A DNA stretch of 34,547 nt from Brevibacterium sp. (GTDB lineage: Bacteria; Actinomycetota; Actinomycetes; Actinomycetales; Brevibacteriaceae), in contig JAKDSA010000024.1 of the NCBI GenBank assembly GCA_030457025.1, positions 1 through 34,547 on the forward strand, read 5' to 3'. Shown in pieces: positions 7,686 through 17,380 of this stretch (positions are counted from its first letter, which is position 1; every line of letters begins with the position of its first letter). A model generated the notes under the pieces. It did no database searches and was not told the DNA's origin. It was given only the letters and a program-made list of their open reading frames with translations. Both the position numbers and the translations under genes were made by a program.

Positions 7686-8924
7686 ATGAAAGCGCGTAGA
7701 ACCAGGGAGAAACCCCCAGTCCCGACCCGGTCCGGCCCGGCTCCCGCCAGGCTCGACCGACGGACGAAGGACCTCACGAAGCGTTTGAGCGCAGGCGACA
7801 TCGCGGTCATCAAACACTCCGACATCGACCGGGTCTCCGCCGAGGCACTGGTGTCCTGCAAACCCACTGCCGTCATCAACGCTGACAAGTCGATCTCCGG
7901 TCGCTACCCCAACCTGGGGCCGGGAATCATCGTCGACGCCGGAATCCCCCTCCTCGACGCCACCGGCCCGGAGATCTTCGACTCAGTCGAGGAGAACGCC
8001 CAGATCAGCATCGTCGATGACACCGTGCTCCTCGGTGAGCAGGAGATCGCCACCGGCATCGTCCAGACCTCGGAGACGATCGGGAAGGACATGCACGAAG
8101 CCGAAGCCGGGATGAACTCCGTGCTCGTGGACTTCGTCGACAACACGATCGAATACATCCGCAAGGACTCCGACCTGCTCTCGGCCGAGCTCGTCGTCCC
8201 GGAGGTGGCCACGAAGTTCGAAGGCCGACACGCTCTCATCGTCGTCCGCGGCTACCACTACAAAGAGGACCTCGCGATCCTCGGCTCCTACATCAGGGAG
8301 TACCGTCCCCTTCTCGTCGGAGTCGACGGTGGTGCCGACGCCATCATCGAAGCCGGATACAAACCCGACATGATCGTCGGCGACATGGACTCCGTCTCCG
8401 ACACTGCACTGACCTCCGGGGCCGAGATCGTCGTCCACGCCTACCGGGACGGAAACGCACCCGGAACCGAGCGCGTCCATTCCCTCGGCGTCGACTGCGT
8501 CGCCTTCGCCGCCTCGGGCACCAGTGAGGACATCGCGATGCTGCTGGCTGACGACAAGGGCGCAAGCCTGATCGTGGCTGTGGGCACACACGACACTGTG
8601 ATGGAGTTCCTCGACAAGGGCCGCAAAGGCATGGCCTCGACATTCATCACGCGACTGCGGGTGGGCTCGAAGCTCATCGACGCCAAGGGCGTCTCCCTGC
8701 TGTACCGACAGCGGATCTCGAGCCTGCAGCTGAGCGTTCTGATCATCGCAGGCCTCGTCGCGCTCGGTGTGGCTCTGTTCGCGACCGCTGCCGGCCAGAC
8801 CCTCATCGGCCTCATCGGAGCTCAACTCGACGGGGTCTTCGGATGGTTCGGCTCCCTGTTCGGCGGCGAGCCGGCTGCACCTTCAGAATCCGCCAGCATC
8901 ATTCAAGGACTGACCAGTGATTGA
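7686..8924 (+). CDS. steA: SteA-like membrane-anchored division protein with thiamin-pyrophosphokinase-like domain
   Basis: 412 residues, orthologous in position to M. tuberculosis Rv1697. In Corynebacterium the SteA-SteB pair works at the septum and influences the peptidoglycan hydrolase needed for cell separation. The central region carries DGGADAIIEAG at about 213 and, shortly after, PDMIVGDMDSVSD, resembling the nucleotide- and metal-binding motifs of thiamin pyrophosphokinase. One hydrophobic segment at about 345-372 (LQLSVLIIAGLVALGVALFA) should anchor the protein, leaving the main domain in the cytoplasm. The start ATG at 7686 follows recN by 15 bp. The stop overlaps steB by 8 bp, consistent with a coupled pair. 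Confidence 0.87.
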   Translation: MKARRTREKPPVPTRSGPAPARLDRRTKDLTKRLSAGDIAVIKHSDIDRVSAEALVSCKPTAVINADKSISGRYPNLGPGIIVDAGIPLLDATGPEIFDSVEENAQISIVDDTVLLGEQEIATGIVQTSETIGKDMHEAEAGMNSVLVDFVDNTIEYIRKDSDLLSAELVVPEVATKFEGRHALIVVRGYHYKEDLAILGSYIREYRPLLVGVDGGADAIIEAGYKPDMIVGDMDSVSDTALTSGAEIVVHAYRDGNAPGTERVHSLGVDCVAFAASGTSEDIAMLLADDKGASLIVAVGTHDTVMEFLDKGRKGMASTFITRLRVGSKLIDAKGVSLLYRQRISSLQLSVLIIAGLVALGVALFATAAGQTLIGLIGAQLDGVFGWFGSLFGGEPAAPSESASIIQGLTSD

Positions 8925-9879
8925 TTTCCGTTACCATCTTGTCTCCCTCGTCTCGGTGTTCCTCGCCCTGGCGGTGGGAATCGTCCTGGGCGCCGGACCG
9001 CTGAAGGAGCCGATCGGTGAGTCCCTGCAGAGCCAGGTCGACGCACTGCGTTCAGACCGCGATGACCTGCGCGCGAAGATCGATGCGGCCAGCGGCAACA
9101 TCGACAAGCAGAACGAATTCGTGACCTCTGCAGCGCCCGAACTCATCGGCGACACGCTGAAGGGCGAGAACGTCAGCATCATCGGCGCTCCGCAGGCCGA
9201 CCCCGAGCAGGTCGAAGAGGTCACCAACCGGATCAAGGAAGCCGGCGGCACGATCGGCGGCGATGTCTCATTCGTGGACAACACCCTGTCACTGGCAGAC
9301 TCCGCTGACTTCCTCACGAGCCTGCGGGACAGCGTGCCGAACCTGCCCAAGGACGATTCGACTGCACTGCGAGCCGCGCTTGTCATAGCGCTGACCGGCA
9401 ACGCCTCGATGCTCGAAGACAGCAAGAACCGGGAAGCCGCGGTGAAGAAGTCCTCCACGCTCTTCGACGCCTTCGTCGACGCGGGCCGACTGCGCACCGA
9501 CACCGACCACAATCCGACGCAGCTCTTCGTCGTCGTCGACGATGAGAACTCGACGCTCGCCGAAGAGACCGAGCCCAGCCCCGAAGCCACCGATGACAAG
9601 GCCAACCGCACACTCATCACCGACTTCATCAATTCGCTGACCACGGAGTCGGAGTCTGTGGTCGTGGCCGGGGACGCCGGTTCGGCCCAGAACGGACTCG
9701 TGTCCATCCTCCGGACCGAGAAGTCGCGTGCCAGCACCGTCGACGGGCTCGGCCTGGGTGCTGGTGCGGTCATCACCGTCCGCGCACTTGCCGCCGGCGA
9801 AGCAGGGACTCACGGCCACTACGGCTTCGCCGAAGACGCCGAACAGATCATGCCGGGCAAGCCCGAGAAAAAGGACTGA
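8917..9879 (+). CDS. steB: SteB/MctB-family envelope protein
   Basis: 320 residues. The GTG at 8917 follows AAGGA at 8905-8909 and overlaps steA by 8 bp. It starts MIDFRYHLVSLVSVFLALAV, the very conserved N-terminus of this family, which contains one membrane segment (about 8-28). A predicted coiled coil follows (about 35-65, SQVDALRSDRDDLRAKID), then an extracytoplasmic domain. In M. tuberculosis the equivalent, Rv1698 (MctB), was described as a copper-related outer membrane protein; in Corynebacterium the homologue is SteB, partner of SteA. Adjacency to steA and the single N-terminal anchor favour the SteB role here; copper transport remains an alternative. Confidence 0.87.
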   Translation: MIDFRYHLVSLVSVFLALAVGIVLGAGPLKEPIGESLQSQVDALRSDRDDLRAKIDAASGNIDKQNEFVTSAAPELIGDTLKGENVSIIGAPQADPEQVEEVTNRIKEAGGTIGGDVSFVDNTLSLADSADFLTSLRDSVPNLPKDDSTALRAALVIALTGNASMLEDSKNREAAVKKSSTLFDAFVDAGRLRTDTDHNPTQLFVVVDDENSTLAEETEPSPEATDDKANRTLITDFINSLTTESESVVVAGDAGSAQNGLVSILRTEKSRASTVDGLGLGAGAVITVRALAAGEAGTHGHYGFAEDAEQIMPGKPEKKD

Positions 9880-9880
9880 G

Positions 9881-10750
9881 ATGCTCCGCTCACTCATCAG
9901 TTCCACCGTCGCCGGCCTTGTGGGGTACACGGCGACCAAGGCGATTCTGTCCTCGAAGCTGCGCACCCACGAGAAAGTGGTGCGCACGAACCACGCAGGT
10001 CGTGACGTCTCGCTCGTCGAAGGCCCGGCTGTCTCTGCCGGACTGGTCGCCGGCAGCCTCCTCATCGAAGCCTCACGACAGCGCGCGGCGACCCTGCTGG
10101 TGACCACCGTCGCCGGTGGTCTGGGCGCGGTCGATGACTTCTGCGAATCCGGTGACTCGAAGGGCCTGCGCGGTCACCTCAACGCCCTGGCCCATGGCCA
10201 GATCACGACCGGAGGCATCAAGGTCATCGGCATTCCCCTGGCCTCGATCGCCGCTGCGACGATTCTGCGGACCGGGCGAAGCAGTCACGGGCTGCTCCCC
10301 TCGAGCCGAGCAGCCGCCGAGCAGACCTGGTTCGGCTCCACGATCGACGTCGTCGTCACCGGGGGAGTCATCGCCGGGAGCGCGAACCTGTTCAACCTGC
10401 TCGATCTGCGTCCCGGACGCGCCCTCAAGGCGGGCCTGCTGACACTGGCCTTCATGCCTCACTCCCACGGCCTGACCTGGGTACCCGGGGCGGCCATCGC
10501 CGGCGCCAGCGCGGCGGCCTGGCCAGATGACCTAGGCGGTGCTGTGATGCTCGGCGACACCGGCGCCAATGCCCTCGGTGCGGCACTGGGCACGATCCTG
10601 ACCGAGAATTCGACAGCCACACAGCGTGCCCTGGTCCTGTCCGGTCTGGTCGGTCTCACCCTGCTGAGCGAAAAGGTCTCCTTCACCTCGATCATCGAAT
10701 CCACCCCCGGGCTGCGTGAGATCGACGCCTTCGGTCGCGAGGTCGTGTGA
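9881..10750 (+). CDS. MraY/WecA-superfamily membrane protein (divergent glycosyl-1-phosphate transferase homologue)
   Basis: 289 residues, ATG at 9881 one base after the steB stop; a longer frame to 9728 only overlaps steB and is rejected. It is hydrophobic with about eight likely membrane segments. Family traces: GGLGAVDDFCESGDSKGLRGH near 76-96, equivalent to the Asp-Asp loop of MraY/WecA; NLFNLLDLRPGRALK near 167-181, in the place of the usual NLTDGLDGLA; and MLGDTGANALGAALG near 222-236, equivalent to GDVGSL. The C-terminal histidine motif of MraY is not evident. Enzymes of this superfamily transfer a sugar-1-phosphate to polyprenyl phosphate. The substrate, and whether this one is active, cannot be told. 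It overlaps the flippase gene by 4 bp, which suggests a shared pathway. Confidence 0.75.
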   Translation: MLRSLISSTVAGLVGYTATKAILSSKLRTHEKVVRTNHAGRDVSLVEGPAVSAGLVAGSLLIEASRQRAATLLVTTVAGGLGAVDDFCESGDSKGLRGHLNALAHGQITTGGIKVIGIPLASIAAATILRTGRSSHGLLPSSRAAAEQTWFGSTIDVVVTGGVIAGSANLFNLLDLRPGRALKAGLLTLAFMPHSHGLTWVPGAAIAGASAAAWPDDLGGAVMLGDTGANALGAALGTILTENSTATQRALVLSGLVGLTLLSEKVSFTSIIESTPGLREIDAFGREVV

Positions 10751-12564
10751 GTAAGCTGGTTCGGGTCTTCGCCTCTGCGGCGCTGCTCGTCTCGGTCATC
10801 ACCCTCTTCACCCGACTCGTCGGGTTCCTGCGCTGGCTGGTGTTCTCACCCGCGGTGGGTGCCGGCGCGGTCGGCAACGCCTACCAGACAGCGAACCTGG
10901 TCCCCAACATCCTCTTCGAGGTCGTCGCAGGTGGTGCCCTGGCAGGGGCCGTCATCCCTCTGCTCGCGATTCCGCTGGCGCGAGCGGACAAAGCGACAGC
11001 AGGACGGATCGCCTCGGCGCTGCTGACCTGGGCTGTGTCTGTGACACTGCCGCTGAGCATCCTTCTTGCCGTCTTCGCACACCCGATTGCACGGTTGCTG
11101 ACCGGCACCAACACTGACGGGCCTGCACAACTTGAGGCCACTGCTGTCTTCCTGCTCATGTTCTCCCCACAGCTCGTTCTCTACGGCATCGGGGCGGTGC
11201 TCACCGGTGTGCTCCAGGCGCATCGAAAGTTCATATGGCCGGCCTTCGCACCGTTGCTGTCCAGCCTCGTCGTCATCGGCTCGTATATCGCGTACAGCAA
11301 CGCCGGTGGATCCGATGGCACCTGGCAGACCCATATCGGTTGGTTGGGCTGGGGCACGACCATCGGCGTCGCCGCTCTCGCCCTGCCCCTGGCGCTGCCG
11401 ATGCGCACCACAGGACTGCGCATCAGACCCACCTGGAGCTTCCCACCCGGAGTTGCTCGTCGGGCACTGCGGCTGGCCGGTGCAGGCATGGCGGCGCTGC
11501 TGGCACAGCAGGCCGCGATGCTTGTGACCATTCTCGTGTCGAACCATTCCGGCGGCACGGGCACTTTCGTTCTCTTCAGCTACATCAACGCCGTATATCT
11601 CCTGCCCTACGGCGTCCTTGCGGTGACAGTCGCCACGGTGATCTTCCCCGCCCTATCGTCCTGGGCCGGTCGGTCGAAGGATCCCGATGCCAGCGCCACG
11701 GATCGCGATGCGGCCGGAGTTGGACTGCGACGTCTGACCTCGACGACGACCGCACTGATCATCAGCATCGGCCTGCTGGGCACAGTCATCCTCATCAGTG
11801 CGGCAGGACCCCTGCAGACGTTCTTCACCGCGATCGATAAAGCAGGCGAAAGCGGAGACGCGCCTTTCGACTCGATGAGTCTGGCGATCATGGTCATGGC
11901 CCTCGCCGTGCCTGGCTGGTGCTTCGTGGCCTGGGGCACCCGAGTGTTCTACGCGCTGGAGCATTCGCGTCATTCAGCTGTGGCGACGACGACTGGCTGG
12001 GTACTAGTCATCGTCGGAATGCTGTTGGCGTTCCTGGTCACCAACGCCGAGGGCGACGACGGACTGACACTTGTCGCAATCTGCGTCGGCTATGCCATTG
12101 GCATGAGCGTCGCCGGAGGCTTCCTGCTGACCTCGATGAGGCGGGTGCTGGGTCCGACCGGGCTCCACAGAGTATTGCGCCGAGGACTGCAGTCATTGGC
12201 TGCTGCGGCTCTCGCCTCGGCAGTCGGTGCAGTCGCCTCCCATTGGTTGGCTGGGCCATTCGGCACCGGTGCACTGCCTTCGGTAGCCAACGGTGTGATC
12301 TCCGCACTCATCGGCTGCGTGGTCTTTGCCGCGATCGTCGTCCTCGACCGGGGATTCATCTCTGAGATACGGACGGTGCTCTCCACTCGCCGAGGCGGCC
12401 CTGACCTGGCAGAACAGACCGACCCCGCCGTACAGGCCGCCCAAGCAACCACCCCACCCCAGACCGCGTCTGGCACTGCTGCCGAGCGTGGCACTTCACC
12501 CGCGTCTGGCACTGCTGCCGAGCGAGATCCGGGCGCAGCGACAGAGAATGAGGATGAGAGATGA
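10747..12564 (+). CDS. murJ: MurJ/MviN-family lipid-linked precursor flippase
   Basis: 605 residues. MurJ-type MOP-superfamily proteins flip lipid-linked precursors such as lipid II across the membrane. The N-terminus TLFTRLVGFLRWLVFSPAVG contains the conserved arginines, followed by GNAYQTANLVPNILFEVVAGGALAGA, characteristic of the family. About 13-14 hydrophobic segments run to residue 545. The last 60 residues are a Pro/Thr/Ala-rich cytoplasmic tail with a duplicated segment. GTG start with 4-bp overlap. Actinobacteria usually have a main MurJ elsewhere (near the chromosome end in mycobacteria), so this copy may be dedicated to another lipid-linked glycan; that is inference from its neighbours. 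Confidence 0.88.
   Translation: MSKLVRVFASAALLVSVITLFTRLVGFLRWLVFSPAVGAGAVGNAYQTANLVPNILFEVVAGGALAGAVIPLLAIPLARADKATAGRIASALLTWAVSVTLPLSILLAVFAHPIARLLTGTNTDGPAQLEATAVFLLMFSPQLVLYGIGAVLTGVLQAHRKFIWPAFAPLLSSLVVIGSYIAYSNAGGSDGTWQTHIGWLGWGTTIGVAALALPLALPMRTTGLRIRPTWSFPPGVARRALRLAGAGMAALLAQQAAMLVTILVSNHSGGTGTFVLFSYINAVYLLPYGVLAVTVATVIFPALSSWAGRSKDPDASATDRDAAGVGLRRLTSTTTALIISIGLLGTVILISAAGPLQTFFTAIDKAGESGDAPFDSMSLAIMVMALAVPGWCFVAWGTRVFYALEHSRHSAVATTTGWVLVIVGMLLAFLVTNAEGDDGLTLVAICVGYAIGMSVAGGFLLTSMRRVLGPTGLHRVLRRGLQSLAAAALASAVGAVASHWLAGPFGTGALPSVANGVISALIGCVVFAAIVVLDRGFISEIRTVLSTRRGGPDLAEQTDPAVQAAQATTPPQTASGTAAERGTSPASGTAAERDPGAATENEDER
12464..12524 (+). repeat. Direct repeat in the flippase tail
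   Basis: A 25-bp sequence at 12464-12488 recurs exactly at 12500-12524 (36-bp period, 12 codons). Both copies encode ASGTAAER in the C-terminal tail. It keeps the frame and probably arose by slippage or unequal exchange in low-complexity coding DNA. Confidence 0.9.
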
Positions 12565-13757
12565 GAATCGTCTACGTGCTCGGAACATCGACCGGGGGAG
12601 TCGGCACCCATGTGCGAGCACTGGCCCGCGATGTCGCCGCCGCCGGCCACGAACTCGGAGTCATCGGACCTGCCTCCACCGATGAGCACTTCGGCTTCTC
12701 AGCCCTGCCTGGAGTCCGCTTCGCCGCACTCGACATGGGCACGGGAATCGGTGTCCGAGACGCCGCTCTGATCCTCCGACTGCGCGAACTCATCGCCGGC
12801 TTCGACGCCGACATCGTCCACGCCCACGGCTTCCGCGCCGGCTTCGTCGCCCTCCTTTCTGCTCGCACCATCCGACACAGCCCCCGCCTCATCATCAGCC
12901 TGCACAACCGGGCCAGCGGTCAGGGTCTGCGCGGGCGAGTCGAGACCGGCATCGAGACGCTGCTGGCCAAGGGGGCGGACCTGATTCTCGGTGCCAGTGC
13001 CGACCTTGTGGTCCGCTCACGGGAACTCGGTGCCCGCGATGCCCGGTTCCTGCCCGCCGCGGCCCCAGAGGTCCACGATGTCCCCGCCGCCGCCGCGGTC
13101 GCCACCCGTGCGGAACTGGCCGCGGAATTCGGCTTCGGTGAGGACGCCGTCATCGTGCTCTCCGTCGGGCGCATCGCCCCGCAGAAGAACTACCCGATGC
13201 TCGTGAGGGCACTGGGCCACCTCGGCGATGCCGGGCCCCGGGGACAGAAGTCAGAACAGAACCCGGATCAGGCCTCGGATCGGCGGACACCAGAACTCGT
13301 GTTCCTCATTGCGGGAGCCGCGGACCAGACCGTCCTCGCCGAAGTGCGAGGGCAGTACGAGGACCTCGCTGCCACCTCGGCGGTGCCGGCCCTGCATTTC
13401 CTCGGCCCCAGAGACGATATCGCCGCACTCAACGCGGCGGCCGATATCTACGTCCTCACCAGCGTCTGGGAAGCCCGTGCCCTCGTGCTGCAGGAAGCAC
13501 TCATTTCGGGCCGAGCCATCATCGCCACCAGCACCGGTGGGTCACGCGAACTCGTCGGCGACGCGGGCCTTCTCATCAGCGATGATGACGACACAGCGCT
13601 GGCGGAGGCCATCGCTGAGCTGGCTTTCGACCCCGCTCGCCGGGCCGAGCTGGCCGCGCGCGCCCAGGCCCGAGGTGCCCAACTTCCCGATGAGAGGGAA
13701 GTGGCCAAAGAACTGATGAGCATATACACGGAACTCATGTCCGCCCAGGTAGGGTAG
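12561..13757 (+). CDS. GT4-type glycosyltransferase
   Basis: 398 residues, ATG at 12561 overlapping the flippase stop by 4 bp. The two-domain GT-B fold is recognisable: an N-terminal glycine-rich start (YVLGTSTGGVGTHVRAL), HAHGFRAG near residue 91, the domain junction ILSVGRIAPQKN near 195-210, and the C-terminal donor-binding motif with Glu-x7-Glu (EARALVLQEALISG) followed by STGGSRELVGDAGLL. It lacks membrane segments, so it should act on the cytoplasmic face, using a nucleotide sugar. The acceptor is unknown; the neighbouring MraY-like and flippase genes point to a lipid-linked glycan. Confidence 0.9.
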   Translation: MRIVYVLGTSTGGVGTHVRALARDVAAAGHELGVIGPASTDEHFGFSALPGVRFAALDMGTGIGVRDAALILRLRELIAGFDADIVHAHGFRAGFVALLSARTIRHSPRLIISLHNRASGQGLRGRVETGIETLLAKGADLILGASADLVVRSRELGARDARFLPAAAPEVHDVPAAAAVATRAELAAEFGFGEDAVIVLSVGRIAPQKNYPMLVRALGHLGDAGPRGQKSEQNPDQASDRRTPELVFLIAGAADQTVLAEVRGQYEDLAATSAVPALHFLGPRDDIAALNAAADIYVLTSVWEARALVLQEALISGRAIIATSTGGSRELVGDAGLLISDDDDTALAEAIAELAFDPARRAELAARAQARGAQLPDEREVAKELMSIYTELMSAQVG

Positions 13758-13790
13758 AAGCAGCGTCGATCAAATGAAGAGGATGAGGAA

Positions 13791-14939
13791 ATGAGCGAAT
13801 CCGGCGAGGTCCACCCACTCAGCGCAGACACGAGAATTCTGCATGTTCTCGCCGAAACCACGGGTCCCGTCGTTGAAGTGGCGAAGCTCGCAGTGCTCGG
13901 GCATCTGCGCGCCGGCTTCAAGGTTGCGGTCGCCGCCAACCGGTCGCTGCTGGGCACGTTCGGTGTCCCAGAAGAATTTGCCGACAACTTCCGTGAGATC
14001 GCGCTGGCGGCCAGACGGCGCTTCACCATGGCCGACCCCAGCACCGCGTTCACTCTGCACAAGTACTACCAGCACGTGGACATCGTCCACGCCCACGGTC
14101 TGCATGCCGCGACGCTCGCCGGTCTCGCCTTCACCGGCCTCCCCGCTCGACTGCACCCGAAGGTCGTCGCGACGATCGAGTCCTTCGACGCCGCCAATGT
14201 CATCGAGAAGACGGGCGCGGAGATCGTGGGCCGCACTGCGACCGCGATTCTGGGCACCACCGAACCGGTCGTCGACTACTTCGGGGAGAAGGTGCCCGTC
14301 GTCGAACGCGCGGAACTCGTCCACCCGGACATCGACTCCGACCTCACCGTCAGGGCCCCGCGTGCACAGGTGCGCAGGGAACTCGGCGTCGAAGAGGGCA
14401 CCTGGATGGTCGCCAGCCCCATCGCCCTGCGCGACCACACGGCCCTGGCCACGGTCCTCGATGCCGCGGATCAGATCAACACGAAGCGGCCCGGCCGTCC
14501 CGTCGTCACGGTGCTCACCGGCACCGGCAAGGACCGGAACACGATTGAGTCCGCGTTCGCCGACCGCAACGTCATCGTCGCCCCGGCCGGTGACCTCGTC
14601 GATGTGGCGGCCGCCGCGGACGTCGTCATCGCCAGCGAGACCATGACCGGACTCAGCCACGAAGATCTCATGCAGCTGTCGAAGCCGGCAGTCTTCATCG
14701 GCAACCAGAGGCGCGCAGGCATCTGGGGTGCGGCGGCGCAGGCCGTGGCAGCCGACGACACGGACGCACTTCTGAGTGAGATCAATCATCTTCTCGATGA
14801 TCCTGCCGGACGCGGATCACAGGCTGTGGCCGCGAAGAAGCGCGTCATCGACGTGAACAACGGGGCCGCGATCTCCGCGACCCTGCTTGATCTCTACGCC
14901 GAAGTCGCCGAATCGTCGGATTCGTCAGCCCGACTTTGA
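13791..14939 (+). CDS. Divergent GT-B glycosyltransferase-like protein
   Basis: 382 residues, ATG at 13791 with GAGGA about 5 nt upstream, 33 bp after the previous glycosyltransferase. It resembles a second GT4-type enzyme: it begins [22 protein letters not shown], has [15 protein letters not shown] near 100, and a Glu-x7-Glu spacing in [13 protein letters not shown] at about 283. The usual GG loop after this motif is replaced by [12 protein letters not shown], so donor binding may differ. It may be an old paralogue of its upstream neighbour. No membrane segment is seen. Function is inferred only from fold-level motifs. Confidence 0.7.
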   Translation: MSESGEVHPLSADTRILHVLAETTGPVVEVAKLAVLGHLRAGFKVAVAANRSLLGTFGVPEEFADNFREIALAARRRFTMADPSTAFTLHKYYQHVDIVHAHGLHAATLAGLAFTGLPARLHPKVVATIESFDAANVIEKTGAEIVGRTATAILGTTEPVVDYFGEKVPVVERAELVHPDIDSDLTVRAPRAQVRRELGVEEGTWMVASPIALRDHTALATVLDAADQINTKRPGRPVVTVLTGTGKDRNTIESAFADRNVIVAPAGDLVDVAAAADVVIASETMTGLSHEDLMQLSKPAVFIGNQRRAGIWGAAAQAVAADDTDALLSEINHLLDDPAGRGSQAVAAKKRVIDVNNGAAISATLLDLYAEVAESSDSSARL

Positions 14940-14953
14940 TAGGATCAAATCCC

Positions 14954-16618
14954 GTGGTGAATCGAACTGGCCCAGGCGGCACAAATACGGCAAAGCACAT
15001 CTTCGTCACGGGAGGCGTTGCCTCTTCGTTGGGCAAGGGACTGACGGCTTCGAGCCTCGGTCACCTGCTCACTCAGCGCGGACTCTCGGTAGCAATGCAG
15101 AAGCTGGATCCTTACCTCAATGTGGATCCGGGAACAATGAATCCCTTCCAGCACGGTGAGGTATTCGTCACCGAAGACGGTGCTGAGACCGACCTCGACA
15201 TCGGTCATTACGAACGTTTCCTCGACGTCGATCTCGATGGTGCTGCCAATGTGACGACCGGGCAGGTCTACTCCTCGGTCATCGCCAAGGAACGTCGCGG
15301 GGCCTACCTCGGCGACACTGTTCAGGTCATCCCGCACATCACCGACGAGATCAAATCGCGGATGCGGGCCCAGGCCGAACGTCCCGTCGACGAGCGTCCC
15401 GATGTCATCATCACCGAAATCGGCGGGACCGTCGGTGACATCGAATCCCAGCCCTTCCTCGAAGCCGCACGTCAGGTCCGACACGATATCGGCCGAGACA
15501 ACGTGTTCTTCATCCACGTCTCCCTCGTCCCGTACCTCGGGCCCTCGGGTGAGCTGAAGACGAAGCCGACGCAGCACTCTGTGGCGGCGCTGCGCTCGAT
15601 CGGCATCCAGCCCGACGCGATCGTGCTGCGCTCCGACCGTGAGCTTCCGGATTCGATCCGCACGAAGATCGCCTCCTCGTGCGACGTGGAGTCCGACGCG
15701 GTCGTGTCCTGCGTCGACGCACCGAGCATCTACGACATCCCGAAGGTCCTCCATGATGGTGGCCTCGATGTCTACGTGATCCGTCGGCTCAACCTCCCCT
15801 TCCGCGACGTCGACTGGACGAAGTGGGACTGGGTACTCGAACGCGTCCACAACCCCGCACACCATGTGCGCATCGGCATCGTCGGCAAGTACATCGACCT
15901 CCCGGATGCCTACCTGTCGGTGACCGAGGCGCTGCGTGCCGGCGGATTCGCCAACGACGCCCGCGTCAAGATCGAGTGGATCCAGTCCGATGACTGCGAC
16001 ACCGTCGAAGGCGCGCGTGAGCGACTGTCCGGTCTCGACGCGGTCTGCGTGCCCGGCGGTTTCGGCATCCGCGGCATCGAGGGCAAACTCGGCGCACTCG
16101 AATACGCTCGCACCAACGGCATCCCGACCCTGGGCCTGTGCCTGGGTCTGCAGTGCATGGTCATCGAGTACGCCCGAAACGTGGCCGGAATCGACGAGGC
16201 CTCCTCCTCCGAGTTCGACCCCGACACGCAGGTCCCCGTCATTGCGACGATGGCCGAACAGCTCTCCATCGTCGAAGGCGAAGGAGATCTGGGCGGGACC
16301 ATGCGTCTGGGCACCTATGAGGCGAAACTCGACGAAGGAAGCGTCGTCGCAGGAGTCTACGACTCGATGCTGATCACCGAACGCCACCGTCACCGCTACG
16401 AGGTCAACAACACCTACCGTGACGAACTGGCCAAGTCCGGTCTGCGGTTCTCCGGCACCTCACCCAGCGGTGAGCTCGTGGAATTCGTGGAGCTGCCGGA
16501 ATCCGAGCACCCCTACTATGTGGCGACCCAGGCTCACCCCGAACTGAAGTCACGCCCGACCAAGCCCCATCCGCTGTTCGCAGGACTCGTGGCAGCGGCT
16601 CTGAAGGCGAAGAAGTAG
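14954..16618 (+). CDS. pyrG: CTP synthase
   Basis: About 554 residues. CTP synthase aminates UTP to CTP with ATP and glutamine. The synthetase half contains [16 protein letters not shown] near the N-terminus, the [19 protein letters not shown] segment and [12 protein letters not shown]. The glutaminase half has GGFGIRG, the nucleophile Cys in LGLCLGLQ, and the His-Glu pair in [16 protein letters not shown] prefer GTG at 14954 (or the adjacent GTG 14957), because AGGA at 14941-14944 is well spaced; an upstream in-frame TTG at 14936 overlaps the previous stop but has no ribosome binding site. The pyrG-Nudix-xerD order is conserved in actinobacteria. Confidence 0.96.
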   Translation: MVNRTGPGGTNTAKHIFVTGGVASSLGKGLTASSLGHLLTQRGLSVAMQKLDPYLNVDPGTMNPFQHGEVFVTEDGAETDLDIGHYERFLDVDLDGAANVTTGQVYSSVIAKERRGAYLGDTVQVIPHITDEIKSRMRAQAERPVDERPDVIITEIGGTVGDIESQPFLEAARQVRHDIGRDNVFFIHVSLVPYLGPSGELKTKPTQHSVAALRSIGIQPDAIVLRSDRELPDSIRTKIASSCDVESDAVVSCVDAPSIYDIPKVLHDGGLDVYVIRRLNLPFRDVDWTKWDWVLERVHNPAHHVRIGIVGKYIDLPDAYLSVTEALRAGGFANDARVKIEWIQSDDCDTVEGARERLSGLDAVCVPGGFGIRGIEGKLGALEYARTNGIPTLGLCLGLQCMVIEYARNVAGIDEASSSEFDPDTQVPVIATMAEQLSIVEGEGDLGGTMRLGTYEAKLDEGSVVAGVYDSMLITERHRHRYEVNNTYRDELAKSGLRFSGTSPSGELVEFVELPESEHPYYVATQAHPELKSRPTKPHPLFAGLVAAALKAKK

Positions 16619-16629
16619 GCAGGACTCCA

Positions 16630-17370
16630 GTGAGCGATCTGCGCGACGAGGCCTACACGCCGGCCATCACCGCCTCCGACGTGGTCTACCACGGAGCGGT
16701 GTGGAATATTCGGCGAGAGACCTTCGACCTGCCCGAAGCAACCGGGCTGGTTCGAGACATGATGGCTCACACCGGAGCTGTGGCCATCGCGTGTGTCGAT
16801 GAGCAGGAGCGGATCCTGCTCATCCAGCAGTACCGCCATCCCGTTCGGGCCAGGCTCTGGGAAGTCCCCGCCGGTCTCCTCGATGTGCCCGGTGAGAGCC
16901 CCTTCTCCGCCGCGCAGCGTGAACTGGCGGAGGAAGCTGACCTGCGGGCGGCACGCTGGGAGACCCTCACGGACTCCTGCCTGACACCCGGGGGCAGCAG
17001 CGAATCGATCCGGCTCTATTTGGCCAGGGACTTCGAGCTCATCGCAGACGAGGACCGGCACGAACGCGCCGAAGAGGAAGCCGGCTTCAAATTCCGATGG
17101 GCCGGCCTCGATGAGGCCCTCGACGCGGTGAGCGCGGGCGAGATCACGAACTCGATCGCGCAGCTCGCGATTCTGCAGGTCGCTCGCATCCTGCGCGCCG
17201 AAGCCGAGGGTCAGCCCACCGGGACTCGCAGCGTCGACGCGCCGCGCCGACTCGTTGACGGTCGTGACGACAATGCCGGCGGTGCACAGTCTCACGCCGA
17301 CACTGCCACGGGCACAGACACTTCCACAGGCACAGACGCCACGGGCGGCTCAGACCGACCACGGGTCTGA
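16630..17370 (+). CDS. Nudix hydrolase, probable ADP-ribose pyrophosphatase
   Basis: 246 residues, GTG at 16630, 11 bp after pyrG. Nudix enzymes cleave nucleoside diphosphates linked to another group. The Nudix box is AGLLDVPGE then RELAEEADL near residues 75-105, with the RELAEEADL Glu residues that bind the metal. Upstream [23 protein letters not shown] is typical of the ADP-ribose pyrophosphatase subgroup, as is the post-box [16 protein letters not shown]. The same gene sits between pyrG and xerD in M. tuberculosis (Rv1700). The last 45 residues are a low-complexity Thr/Gly/Asp tail ([12 protein letters not shown]) absent from the core fold. Confidence 0.9.
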   Translation: MSDLRDEAYTPAITASDVVYHGAVWNIRRETFDLPEATGLVRDMMAHTGAVAIACVDEQERILLIQQYRHPVRARLWEVPAGLLDVPGESPFSAAQRELAEEADLRAARWETLTDSCLTPGGSSESIRLYLARDFELIADEDRHERAEEEAGFKFRWAGLDEALDAVSAGEITNSIAQLAILQVARILRAEAEGQPTGTRSVDAPRRLVDGRDDNAGGAQSHADTATGTDTSTGTDATGGSDRPRV

Positions 17371-17380
17371 GGGCGGACCC

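Noticed and set aside
9728..9880. Longer start for the MraY-like gene
   Set aside because: It overlaps steB by 150 bp and adds a hydrophilic segment; the ATG at 9881 begins the membrane protein directly after the steB stop.
14945..16393. 482-codon open frame on the minus strand
   Set aside because: Antisense shadow of pyrG, whose product is unmistakable.
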